A stretch of DNA of 64,000 nucleotides from Progne subis subis (lineage: Eukaryota > Chordata > Aves > Passeriformes > Hirundinidae): contig JAKJHU010000005.1 in NCBI GenBank assembly GCA_022316685.1, positions 19,136,707 to 19,200,706 of the forward strand, read 5' to 3'. The translations under genes were made by a program, and so were the position numbers. The first letter of the stretch is position 1, and the number at the start of each line of letters is the position of its first letter. Positions 1-9,484 of the stretch are shown here, piece by piece. Under the pieces are notes generated by a model. It ran no database searches and had not been told where the DNA came from. It worked only from the letters and a program-made list of their open reading frames with translations.

Positions 1-1275
1 ATCTGTGACTTTCCCCCAGTGAAAATCTCCAAGGAAATAAACGAGTACAGATGATTTAAGCACAAACCAAGACTCAGTAGCTACAGCACTCAGAGCCTCT
101 ACTAACACTGCAGCCCATTCTCTTTTCAGAGGAAGAAAAAGCACGGCAAAGACAGCGCAGACCTCTCACTAATGTATTATAAAGACAGGACAAGCACAGG
201 ATAAGTGTGTTATTCTAAGCATTAGTGGTTTGGGGCAAATTCTGAACTACAACATTTGTTTTCAGCTAAAAAGTATAAATTCATTTAAGTCCGGGTTTCT
301 TGACATTTTATTTCAGCTTCTTTTCCAAGCTGTTTCTGATCATCATTTTTTAGCTGTTTGGAGATTTAAGAGACTGCAAAATGGCTCCTGTCTACTGAAG
401 TTTTAAACATTTTTTTAAAAGGTGGCCTATTACCTAGCCAATATACTATACAAATAAGCAAACCTCCATCTTCTTGCATGCAGCCATTAACAGGAACAAG
501 ATAATTTGCTTTAACCTCCACAAAAAATTGTTAGCGATAATGTAAGCACTTCATGAAATAAAACCTTCTAAAAGAAAACATTATTGTCAGTCTACCTGAA
601 GTTTTGTTAATGTCCAGAGTTTCAAAGCCAAGGAATAGACTTTAAAAGGGAAATTCTAAGACAGGGGGAAAACATCATTCAGCTTTAATATTAGTACTTA
701 GTATTTTAATGCAATGATCCATTAATTGTACAGAGAGAACATTATTTTTTCCTCCAAAAATGTGATGGTATTCTGCTTAAAAGAGATATAGTATCTCTGT
801 CGGTGAAGTATGATAGCATTCCTGTATCCTAGCCTAAAAGAAAGCAAGATGAAGCACAGGGATGCTAAAGATTAGGCTCTTCTACTTGTATCTCTGATAC
901 AAGCTAAAGGAAATAATCATATACATCTTTGGAAGCCAGATTCTGAATAAAAAATGCTCAAAATGCAGACATCGTACTTTTTAAGGAGTTGCTTCTTACA
1001 ATTTGATCTTCCTATTGCACATGATGTGTTAGTGTCAGAGGGGGTCACAATACAGACATAGACCATTTGCTTCCTGTGCTAGTCATTCAGGTAGGACATT
1101 TTGCCTACAGGCAAGCACTGCTTGGTTTCTCCAAAATTAATCCCATTTCTTATTCTCTTTGCACAGAGATATTTATCACATGCATTTTTCACTATCAGCT
1201 CAGAGGGAAACTTTCTTTACTTCACATTTAAATATATTGGATTCTGGATACTTTATGATAGTTACTGTCTTCCTT
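1..1275. other. Unique AT-rich non-coding DNA
   Basis: No open frame of note, no recognisable repeat family and no RNA gene is visible. Stop codons are frequent in all frames. Reads as ordinary intergenic or intronic DNA. Confidence 0.7.
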
Positions 1276-1300
1276 AAAAAAAAAAAAAAAAAAAAAAAAA
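1276..1300 (+). repeat. Poly(A) run, A25
   Basis: An uninterrupted run of 25 A. No AATAAA signal or retroelement body is recognisable just upstream, so it is annotated as a simple homopolymer rather than the tail of a processed insertion. Length is likely to vary between individuals and assemblies. Confidence 0.95.
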
Positions 1301-2290
1301 TAGCCAAAATTCTAAAATCATGAATGATACTCTAAAACCAATTAAGGCAGGGAAGATGCATGTGCTTTGGTTTCTAGCACTAGATAGGATCATCTTTAAA
1401 CTTATATGTTCCCAGCCCAGGTTGGTTGGCTCATTATCAGCAGAACTCTGGAAGGTAACTTCAAGTGATGAATTCCTTAGCCTCCAAATGGCTCTCGAAG
1501 TTTAACCTTTTTCAGCCATATGTGAAGGGAATTATTAACTTGCTCATTAAATCACAGACAGTCTGGCAGCACAGAGATACTGGTAGCAGTGCTGGTTTGT
1601 GATGATCTAAAGTATATATGAACCTAGAAGCTTTTTTTCTTTTTTTCCCTTTCTGCTTGTGGAAGAGTTCAGAAGAACAACATTAGGTAAGTCAATCTGA
1701 AGGAAAAATGATGAGATCATGCTGATGCTGGTTATTGTTGTAATTTTTAAATGGTTTCACTTTCTATCACTTTGCAACACAGTCTCTCTAGGGATATATT
1801 GCTGAAGCAATATTAAGCACAAAATCCTGTTGCTGGGACCTGTGCTCAGAAATTCACATTCAAAAGCAGGAACCTTTATATTGCTGAATCCATTTATTTA
1901 TAAAATATGACTGACATTTATCTACAGGGATTTTATCTCTACTCTTGCTGCTCAGTTGCAGCAGAAAAAAGCAGAGAGGAGCTGTCTGCTGATAACACAT
2001 CACATATTTTTTATTTTAGGACCTATCTGTCTGGGATAAGGTCTCTGAAGTTCACTGCTCAGGCTCACTCTGTGGCTGATCTGAGCATATTCCACTGGAT
2101 CAGCCTCTGAAAATGCTGGCTGGATATTAATGGAACTGATGTTTTAACTGATACAAGATCAGACTTGTATTAACAAAGTTTAAGGATCAATTAATGCAGG
2201 GGGCATCCATGCCTCTGTTTTTTTTGATTATAACCACAGACCTCACAGTGGCCTACAATTAACAGGAAAAAAATTAAAAAGGGAAAACTA
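1301..2290. other. Unique non-coding DNA
   Basis: AT-rich, mixed composition. The short frames at 1320-1505 and 1907-2110 show no recognisable protein features. A donor-like string (attag|gtaagt) at about 1684 has no paired acceptor with an open frame and is not called. Confidence 0.65.
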
Positions 2291-3185
2291 AGAGGGCTAG
2301 AGGTGTTGTGAGGGGTATCACTTTCCTTGCAAAGTCTGGGACTGAGACAATTTCCTATGGCTTCAGTCTCCAATACCATCAAGTTACCACACCTTTTGGG
2401 AAGGAGACGTTTCAGGGATGCTTCCTGGAATGATCTCACCCCACTCCTAGGTGCCCTTTGGGGTTCACAGTTCTGGGAGAGAGCCAGACACAGTGGTCAA
2501 AATAAGGGAGGCTACTGCTTGTCTCTTGTTGGGAGCTGCTGATGGTGGCTCTCTAAGATGGCCATTTTCCCTCTGAGATGTTGGCTGTAGTTGCAACATC
2601 TTGAATGCCTCCTTAGCTTCAGAGTTTCTGGATCAAAAATCCCCACTCATCTCAGTGGCAGAAACATAGTGAAACCACTTAAAAGAAGCCTGGAGGGGCT
2701 GTTCTCCCCTCTGCCCCCAGTGGGCTCCCAAAGGAAGGGATTGAAAATTCCCCTCACACAAGTGCTTTGTTACTGCTAGCCTCCACACTGAGGGACATTC
2801 TGGGGTCGATTTATGGAATACCTTTAGTTGCCGGTGTTAGTGGAGCATATCCACACCCTGTCTCAGGAGGCAGTTCAATCACCACAAGATCCCTTCCACC
2901 CTTTACTTCCCTCCTGCTGCAGCTATATCCATTCCTGGTGGAATGCATCTGCAGGGGATTTTGTTGAAGACATTTGTCTTCCCCTTAGTAGAGGGGGTTT
3001 CTTTTTCAGTCTGAGTGAGGCTAATACAGAATTTAGCAAATTAAGAGTTCAGTTGTATATTCAAACTCTTAAGAGAAGATTCACCATAACCATACTAGAC
3101 ACAGGTTAGGCTCAAGATACTAAGTTAGAACTGTGAATTAACCCTTACAGGAGGGGGTTTGTGAATATCGTAGAAGCTGTATTGA

Positions 3186-3187
<2 letters not shown>
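2291..3187. other. Possible old interspersed repeat (unassigned)
   Basis: This stretch is richer in G and C than its flanks, with runs such as cccctctgcccccag, and it stops at a 46-T homopolymer. Its texture suggests a diverged LTR or other retroviral remnant, but no terminal TG...CA pair, target duplication or coding motif could be fixed. The short frames inside (for example 2828-3109) have no protein-family features. It could equally be unique DNA. Confidence 0.3.

Positions 3188-3233
<46 letters not shown>
3188..3233 (+). repeat. Poly(T) run, T46
   Basis: 46 consecutive T, the longest homopolymer in the window. It could be the poly(A) tail of a minus-strand insertion, but the DNA to its right shows no polyadenylation signal or recognisable transcript. 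CR1, the main avian LINE, does not leave long A tails. A plain expanded homopolymer or an assembly approximation is most likely. Confidence 0.95.
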
Positions 3234-3237
<4 letters not shown>

Positions 3238-4277
3238 CAAGTCTATAGAGGTCAGTTTTGATTAGAATGAAACAGAATTAGCTACAATGGGAAAGCTTCT
3301 GAGGAGGTCACTCCTCAACATTTCTCATGCAACAGACAATATTATTTATATTCAACAGTAAGGTCAAATATGGCCTCTCTGTAAAGGATACTAAACCAGA
3401 ATCTTTAATGCCTTCGGGACTGAAAATGGTGGCAGAGGGTGCTTTGGACTCCTCATGAGCTTGTTTGCTAAAAGTGTGTGCAGGACACTGATGCATGAGG
3501 GAGATGGAGAGTGTGAAGCAAAGTGATGCTTGTGAGCATGTGGCTTGCATCTCACCCCAGCTGCACAGTGCAGCTGTACGTGAGCTGCCTATGAACCTTC
3601 AAAGCATAGGAATGCTCACACTAACAAAGCCACTGAGCAAAAGCCGTATTTGAAGCTGCCACTGCTTCCTCGTTGACACAGTTACCTAGTATGTAAAACA
3701 TCCTGGCATGTAATTGAGACATAAGTCACACACAGCTGGGCTGTTTTGCACATCTACAGTGCTTAAGGAGCCCTTAGCTGGGGAAGAAGATGCAGCAAAA
3801 AATCAGTTTGTTACCAGACTGCATTGTACTCACAGGAGGCATGAGGATTTAAGAGTGACAAGCACCACACAATGGTGTGCACCAAGTGTGCCAGCTCTGG
3901 GCCACCATCCAAAATGGTTTTCCTCAAGGGAAATTCAGTGCATCCAGTATCACTTCCCTGGCTACATTCATTCACTTCTCCTCACGATGTTTCAGAGCTC
4001 TTCAGGGCTGCAGCAGTGGAGAAGTTCTGCTTTTTTGGCAAGAGTGCAGAATGGCCAAGCATATCAAATGAGCTTTCTAAGCTTAATTGATAATGACAAC
4101 AAGTCTAAGGCAATCACGTATAAAATTCTGTCTTCCCTCAGATGTTGCTGGATGAGTGCTGGCACAGCCGCCTTCCCTCACAAACATTTCAGATACTGTT
4201 TCTTACGTTTTGGCTTGAGCTTTCAGTAAGACTTGGAAAAACCCCAAGATTTATCATTGGTCCAAGTTGCCTTTCTA
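3234..4277. other. Unique non-coding DNA with a chance 171-codon frame
   Basis: Mixed-composition DNA. An open frame at 3714-4229 (+, 171 codons) is not recognisable: no domain, signal peptide or repeat, and two shorter frames overlap it. A frame of this length is expected about once by chance in 64 kb. No gene called. Confidence 0.6.
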
Positions 4278-4296
4278 TTTTTTTTTTTTTTTTTTT
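4278..4296 (+). repeat. Poly(T) run, T19
   Basis: 19 consecutive T in otherwise unique DNA, with no retroelement body attached on either side. Confidence 0.93.
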
Positions 4297-5672
4297 ACTT
4301 CATTATTCTTATTCTTCTCAGACAAAACACTGCTTGATTCACTCAAAAAAATAAAATCCTCTAACTCTGTTCTTGCTTTCGGTTCTCACTGAGGGTTTGG
4401 GGTGAGGTCAGGAATGCTCTGAAGCAGCACCTTTCCAGACAGCATGTTAATGACACAGAGGTCAGATTCATTTCACTTACACCTTGGCTAATGGACTTTT
4501 TACAGAGTACATACGCACACACACACACACGCAGCTTTCTGTGTCTCCATAAGTAAAATCTCCTCTGAGCACAAGATTGTACCTTTATGGGACTTTTATG
4601 GAGTGGCATTGTTTAGTAAGTTCAGAACTTCACGTAAGTATGTGTCAGCATTATGCCTGGGCCAGTGTGCTACGGCTAGGAGGTGAAGGTTTTCAAACCT
4701 CAGGAGTGTTCATCACTGGGGTCCTGAAGCAGGTATTTTGCACAGTGGAAACACACAGGGAAACGAGATGTTGGAATGTGGTCTTGACCCAAACTCAAAT
4801 ACTTCTAAATCTGAATGGCTGTTTGGATCCAATTTTTTTTTTTTTTTTTTTCCCAGCACACTACTGAAACATGAAAGCTATTCATGGAAGAGAGATCTGA
4901 TGGTAAACTTCCCAAGTATATGTGGTGTGTTTTAAACATTCTGCCTAAGAATGCCACCAAACATGCCTCTTGTATCTGTCCTGAGCCCCAGGTGGAAATT
5001 CTTCTATGGAGGCTCAGGTAGGTGGCGATCATACACTTACCAAGCATGACCACCTTGCAACAAGAGATGCCCACACTTGCTGCAGCCCAGCCTGCCAACC
5101 CATCACTAGTGAGGAACCCATGGCTGCATGCGCATCATCCTGGGCTGTTCAACAACCAGGAACCTCAGGAGGTGTTTGGCTGGTAAAAGGCACATCACTC
5201 TAGCTCCATCCATTAAGCCTACTTGTCCCAGCGCAGCAAAGACAAGAAATAATTCATTTTGAAAGGCCTCATTTCCAGCTATTTACCTTACACAGAGTAA
5301 TAAACACCACACACAAGAAAAAAAAATCAGAAATGGGACTTAAGTTGTTTGTTTGAAATGAAATTAGAAACTTAATCTCATCTCTCTCTCTCATTTGCTT
5401 GCCCAAGCATGGCCATTTTATCTGCAAGAGCCGATTGCTGAAAACAATCATCCATGTATCATCCACGTCTGTGCCTCTTCAGGTCAGAGGTAAATAAGAA
5501 TAAAGTATTGATGACCTCTCTTCTCATCAATTCCCTGGTTTCCCTGTGAGAACAAACATCTAAGGCTGAGATACCATCCCAAAGCAAGCAACTGTTCATC
5601 CCAGCTTTAAACAGACTATAGCTTTCCTCTGTTACATATCGCTCATTGCCTGGCTCACAAAAATAAGCTGCA
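4297..5672. other. Unique non-coding DNA with an (AC)n and a T19
   Basis: Contains a short (CA)n microsatellite at about 4516-4530, a T19 run at 4833-4851 and a (TC)6 stretch at about 5385. No coding signal is seen. The open frames here are short, overlap one another on both strands and are not protein-like. Confidence 0.65.
4833..4851 (+). repeat. Poly(T) run, T19
   Basis: 19 consecutive T following ggatccaa. No attached mobile element is recognised. Confidence 0.93.
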
Positions 5673-5692
5673 TTTTTTTTTTTTTTTTTTTT
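5673..5692 (+). repeat. Poly(T) run, T20
   Basis: 20 consecutive T. This is the fourth T run of 19 or more within 2.5 kb. Confidence 0.93.
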
Positions 5693-5960
5693 CTCCACTG
5701 AAACCTGTACAAAAGAGCCAAAGCCTTGACACATCTGCAGCAGAAGAGCTATGGCTTTTTATGACCATGACCTGAAGTGACCATATTAATTTACTCTTCT
5801 TCCTGGCTCTGTGTCAAATCCCACTTGCATGATCCACACAATGAGTCCAAGTTGTCCAAAGCAGACAAGAGGGATTTCAGTTTTCTGCTGTGTAGTTAGG
5901 CTCAGTAAATGACAGTGCACTTCAGCAGAAAACCTAGTGCTGTCAGGGTTTAAGCAAGAG

Positions 5961-6250
5961 GGAGAGGAGAGGAGAGGAGAGGAGAGGAGAGGAGAGGAGA
6001 GGAGAGGAGAGGAGAGGAGAGGAGAGGAGAGGAGAGGAGAGGAGAGGAGAGGAGAGGAGAGGAGAGGAGAGGAGAGGAGAGGAGAGGAGAGGAGAGGAGA
6101 GGAGAGGAGAGGAGAGGAGAGGAGAGGAGAGGAGAGGAGAGGAGAGGAGAGGAGAGGAGAGGAGAGGAGAGGAGAGGAGAGGAGAGGAGAGGAGAGGAGA
6201 GGAGAGGAGAGGAGAGGAGAGGAGAGGAGAGGAGAGGAGAGGAGAGGAGA
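5961..6250 (+). repeat. Pentanucleotide microsatellite (GGAGA)58
   Basis: 290 bp made of 58 perfect copies of GGAGA with no interruption. It opens an 805-bp stretch (5956-6760) that is pure purine on the plus strand apart from C6265 and T6276. Such homopurine mirror-type DNA is known to adopt triplex (H-DNA) structure under supercoiling. The perfection of the array implies recent expansion or homogenisation. Long open frames across it, on both strands, are only translations of the repeat (EERRG and PLLSS periodicities). Confidence 0.99.
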
Positions 6251-6290
6251 AAAAAAAGAAGAAACAGAAAAAAGATGAAAGGAAAGGAAA
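6251..6290 (+). repeat. A-rich junction between two pentamer arrays
   Basis: Forty purine-rich bases separate the GGAGA array from the GGGAA array. They hold the only two pyrimidines of the 805-bp tract (C6265 and T6276) and end in two GGAAA units. This looks like a decayed or seed segment between independently expanding arrays. Confidence 0.85.
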
Positions 6291-6587
6291 GGGAAGGGAA
6301 GGAAAGGGAAGGGAAGGGAAGGGAAGGGAAGGGAAGGGAAGGGAAGGGAAGGAAGGGAAGGGAAGGGAAGGGAAGGGAAGGGAAGGGAAGGGAAGGGAAG
6401 GGAAGGGAAGGGAAGGGAAGGGAAGGGAAGGGAAGGGAAGGGAAGGGAAGGAAGGGAAGGAAGGGAAGGGAAAGGAAGGGAAGGGAAGGGAAGGGAAGGG
6501 AAGGGAAGGGAAGGGAAGGGAAGGGAAGGGAAGGGAAGGGAAGGGAAGGGAAGGGAAGGGAAGGGAAGGGAAGGGAAGGGAAGGGAA
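6291..6587 (+). repeat. Pentanucleotide microsatellite (GGGAA)n, about 58 units
   Basis: 297 bp of GGGAA units with a few 4-base GGAA slips (near 6351 and 6449-6460) and isolated GGAAA variants (6301, about 6471). The phase shifts mark slippage events. The closely spaced G3 runs could support G-quadruplex-like or triplex structure on the plus strand. No coding role: the open frame 6275-6868 is a repeat translation. Confidence 0.97.
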
Positions 6588-6747
6588 GGAAAGGAAAGGA
6601 AAGGAAAGGAAAGGAAAGGAAAGGAAAGGAAAGGAAAGGAAAGGAAAGGAAAGGAAAGGAAAGGAAAGGAAAGGAAAGGAAAGGAAAGGAAAGGAAAGGA
6701 AAGGAAAGGAAAGGAAAGGAAAGGAAAGGAAAGGAAAGGAAAGGAAA
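6588..6747 (+). repeat. Pentanucleotide microsatellite (GGAAA)32
   Basis: 160 bp of 32 perfect GGAAA units directly joined to the GGGAA array. The unit differs from GGGAA by one G-to-A transition, consistent with a point variant that was then amplified. The purine tract ends at 6760. The same unit recurs on the opposite strand at 46881-47235. Confidence 0.99.
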
Positions 6748-6760
6748 GGAAGAAGAAAGA

Positions 6761-7728
6761 CACACAGAAACTGCCTCCATAAGGAGTGCAGAACTTTCCT
6801 CCTCTGGACTGAGACTGGGAAGCAAAGCAGAGACATCTCTGATGAGCATTACTCAAGTGCACCTATAATTTTCCCCCTGCTTTTCTGGCTGATGCATTTT
6901 AGTGCATGAGCACAGACATCACAGCTGGCTGCAGGCCAGAAGCATGTCCCAGGTGGCCTTGTCTATGTCCTTCTTGTCCATGGATGCTGGGAGGCAAGAC
7001 CTAGGGGAACTGTGAAAGAATTGGTGAAACAAGGAAGCATGGCTGACCCCATGGGCAGGCATAAGCATTTTGACCAGGTGGAATAGCAGGTTCCTCCAAT
7101 TTCCTGGGTCAAAGATGGATGCCCTTTTCCTGCACAGTGCATTGTATATCCATCCCCCAACCCCAAGGCAAAGAGTAGATGGAATCACTGCTGATTCAGT
7201 GGAGAGGGATTGTAGATTTGAAAAATCTCTGAAAAGACATTATTTTAAATACAGTGACCTGGGGGCTGCACTCTGAACTTGAAGGGGACCAGATTTACAT
7301 TAAGTGCCTACTTTTGGGGTTTTTTGTTTTCTCAAATTGACTGAGGCATGAGTCATGTGCAGAACAAGGGTCCACCAATATTTTCAGTCAAGAAAGGGCT
7401 GAGGAGGATTAGCTTTTGGAGTCAACTTTTTGACCTGACCAGCCAATATAGAAGTAAAATCAACAACAACAACAACAAAACAGATCAGAGAGTAGAAAAT
7501 ATAAATGTATTTAAAAGTACTGTTATAAAAAATGGAAACACAGTAACACAGTAATTTTATTTTACATATATTTTCAACTGAAGCTCATTTATAATAAACT
7601 AAACACATGAAATTTGCCCTAGATCCCAAAGATTATAGAGAAAAGGCAGGGAACATTCCTACAGGGCAGTAAAGGTGAGGTTCCCCAGGCTTGTGTGGTT
7701 CCCTCCTGAAGCCCATCAGTGGAAGTCA
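6761..7728. other. Unique spacer between two repeat blocks
   Basis: Non-repetitive DNA of mixed composition apart from (CAA)5 at about 7461-7477. Open frames at 6919-7188 (-) and 7070-7276 (+) overlap on opposite strands and show no protein features. Confidence 0.65.
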
Positions 7729-7865
7729 TCTCTTCTCTTCTCTTCTCTTCTCTTCTCTTCTCTTCTCTTCTCTTCTCTTCTCTTCTCTTCTCTTCTCTTC
7801 TCTTCTCTTCTCTTCTCTTCTCTTCTCTTCTCTTCTCTTCTCTTCTCTTCTCTTCTCTTCTCTTC
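7729..7865 (-). repeat. Pentanucleotide microsatellite (TCTTC)27, purine strand is minus
   Basis: 27 perfect copies of TCTTC (GAAGA on the minus strand) at 7731-7865, within a pure pyrimidine run 7729-7892. The unit differs from the nearby GGAGA unit by one transition, and the array lies in the opposite orientation. Open frames across it (7619-8106) are LFSSL-type repeat translations. Confidence 0.98.
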
Positions 7866-8017
7866 TTTCTTCCCCCTTTCCTTCCTTCTTTCATTCATTT
7901 TCTCTCTTTTTCTCTTTCTCTCTCTCACATTCTCCCTTTATTTTCTTTCTTTTTTATCTTTTTCTCTTTCTCTCCTTTTCTCTTTCTGTGTTTCCTTCCT
8001 TCCTTCCTTCCTTCCTT
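7866..8017 (+). repeat. Degenerate polypyrimidine tail with (TTCC)n
   Basis: Irregular C/T-rich DNA following the TCTTC array, with mixed TTTC, TCTC and CATT units, ending in about six copies of TTCC at 7992-8016. Probably an older, decayed part of the same repeat locus. Confidence 0.85.
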
Positions 8018-8337
8018 CTCACAACTATTTTCCCCTCCTATGTCTGCTCTCCTTTTCCCATTTCATCCCTACTTATGTAAGTAACACCTGTGCTGGAAAA
8101 AAATAATATTCCCACCATCCCACAGTTCCAAAAGCAATTATTTAATGAAAATATTGTAAAAAATGTTAATGTAAACAGGAAGAGAAGTTTTTAATTAGAC
8201 ATAGGAGAAAAAGCAGATTAGCCCCAGGATCTCTTGTGTGAAGATCATCGGGCCATTACAGCAGCTATTTTCCTGATGTCTGCGTGGACTGAAGCCAACT
8301 GCTTTTTGCTCCTGCTGAAGAATCAGGTTAATCAAAA

Positions 8338-8346
8338 TGATGACAG
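8338..8346 (+). promoter_or_regulatory. MEIS/PREP-type site TGATGACAG
   Basis: TGATGACAG contains the MEIS/TALE half-site TGACAG with a PBX-like TGAT immediately 5'. It lies about 150 bp from a second TALE composite site. A motif of this length can occur by chance, so function is inferred only from the pairing. Confidence 0.3.
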
Positions 8347-8493
8347 CCAAATGGACAGAGAGCAGGATTCATCCAGGCCTCTTTGTCTAAACTCCAGATG
8401 GAATTAGAAAGTTAAAGCACAGACAGCATGTCCAGGATGGCCAGGCCCTCATGTGACAAGCCCTGTCTAAAAATCGTTCCCATTAATTTGCAA

Positions 8494-8503
8494 CTGTCAA
8501 TCA
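8494..8503 (-). promoter_or_regulatory. Exact PBX-MEIS/PREP composite site TGATTGACAG
   Basis: The plus strand reads CTGTCAATCA, the exact reverse complement of TGATTGACAG, the well-known decamer bound by PBX with MEIS or PREP. ATTAATTTG, a homeodomain-type core, lies just 5' on the plus strand. Binding is not shown by sequence alone. Confidence 0.4.
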
Positions 8504-9281
8504 CCTCAGCATTCTGCTCCAAAACAATGGCTGGCCCCAGATCACAGCTTCTCCCCATCTCCTCACACTAGCACAGCTGAGAATTAGGGAATTTTTTTCT
8601 TGATTAGTAAAGACTTTTTGGTGCAGTGCAACATGCTTGGTTCAGGAAAAACGCTGCTTAAAAGCCAAAAGAATCTTTACACAGACCCACACCCCCACCC
8701 TCTAATAAAGAACTAAAACAGTTTAATGGGTTAGATTTAACAGCTGAGTTTGGTCTGTGTGAACAACAAAGTTTTCAACTTGGCACCCACATAAAAAAAA
8801 GAAAGGAGGGTGGATGTTGGTTTGAAGTGAAATTAAAAGCAGGGGAAACAAAACCCAAGATTCGCCACCCCACTGGAGAAGAAGGAGACGACGGCATCTC
8901 TGTTTCACCCAACAGCTCCTGGGTGGCTGCTCTCGCCCAGGATGACCTTACCCACAGAAGGGCTGAACGTGGGTTCCAGTCGCTGCTTCAGAGATTACAA
9001 GGAGAAGTGTCACCAGGAGACAATGAGAACATCTTTCCTCAATTGTCTACAACCCACTCCTTTCTGCACTTTCTTGAGTGGCTCTGGGGCCGGTAGCTTG
9101 GTTCAAAGTCGAACAATTAAAGACAAAATTGAAGTATGGTTTCAATTTTGGTTTTGGAACTGAAGATATAGGACAGATGGGAGATAACAGCAAGTTCTTC
9201 TGCAGTTTTGTATCTTGATCATCTGTATTCCCAATGAGAAAACAGCAGAGCCTCAAGTTCCTAAATGGCTTTAGGATGACT

Positions 9282-9283
<2 letters not shown>

Positions 9284-9341
<58 letters not shown>
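9284..9341 (+). repeat. Compound dinucleotide repeat (AC)n(AT)n
   Basis: About 20 AC units (9284-9324) run directly into about 8 AT units (9325-9341). This is a classic compound microsatellite, and its minus-strand reading gives a spurious CVCVCV peptide. Confidence 0.98.
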
Positions 9342-9442
9342 TTGAAGATATATTTACTATTACAAAAACAATCCCTTGTTCTACTGTTTATATAAATTTA
9401 ATTATAATAAAATTCTTATTAACTCCTTATGCAGAGAATTAA

Positions 9443-9446
<4 letters not shown>

Positions 9447-9480
<34 letters not shown>
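9447..9480 (+). repeat. Dinucleotide repeat (TA)17
   Basis: 17 uninterrupted TA units, self-complementary and able to extrude as a cruciform. It lies about 100 bp from the AC/AT repeat. Confidence 0.97.

Positions 9481-9484
<4 letters not shown>

Larger units (their letters stand above)
8018..9283. other. Non-coding DNA with a candidate conserved regulatory stretch
   Basis: No gene seen. Positions 8210-8590 have a balanced, non-repetitive composition with several developmental transcription-factor motifs, annotated separately. That is the texture of a conserved non-coding element, but conservation cannot be tested from one sequence. The frame at 8827-9096 (+) is not recognisable. Confidence 0.5.

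Noticed and set aside
3714..4229. 171-codon plus-strand frame
   Set aside because: No family features. With stops at about 5% of codons, roughly one frame this long is expected by chance in six frames of 64 kb.
5786..6868. Open frames of up to 358 codons on both strands
   Set aside because: Pentamer arrays lack stop codons in most frames. The peptides are pure periodic repeats, so there is no gene.
7619..8106. Several frames across the TCTTC array
   Set aside because: Low-complexity LFSSL or EEKRR translations on both strands.
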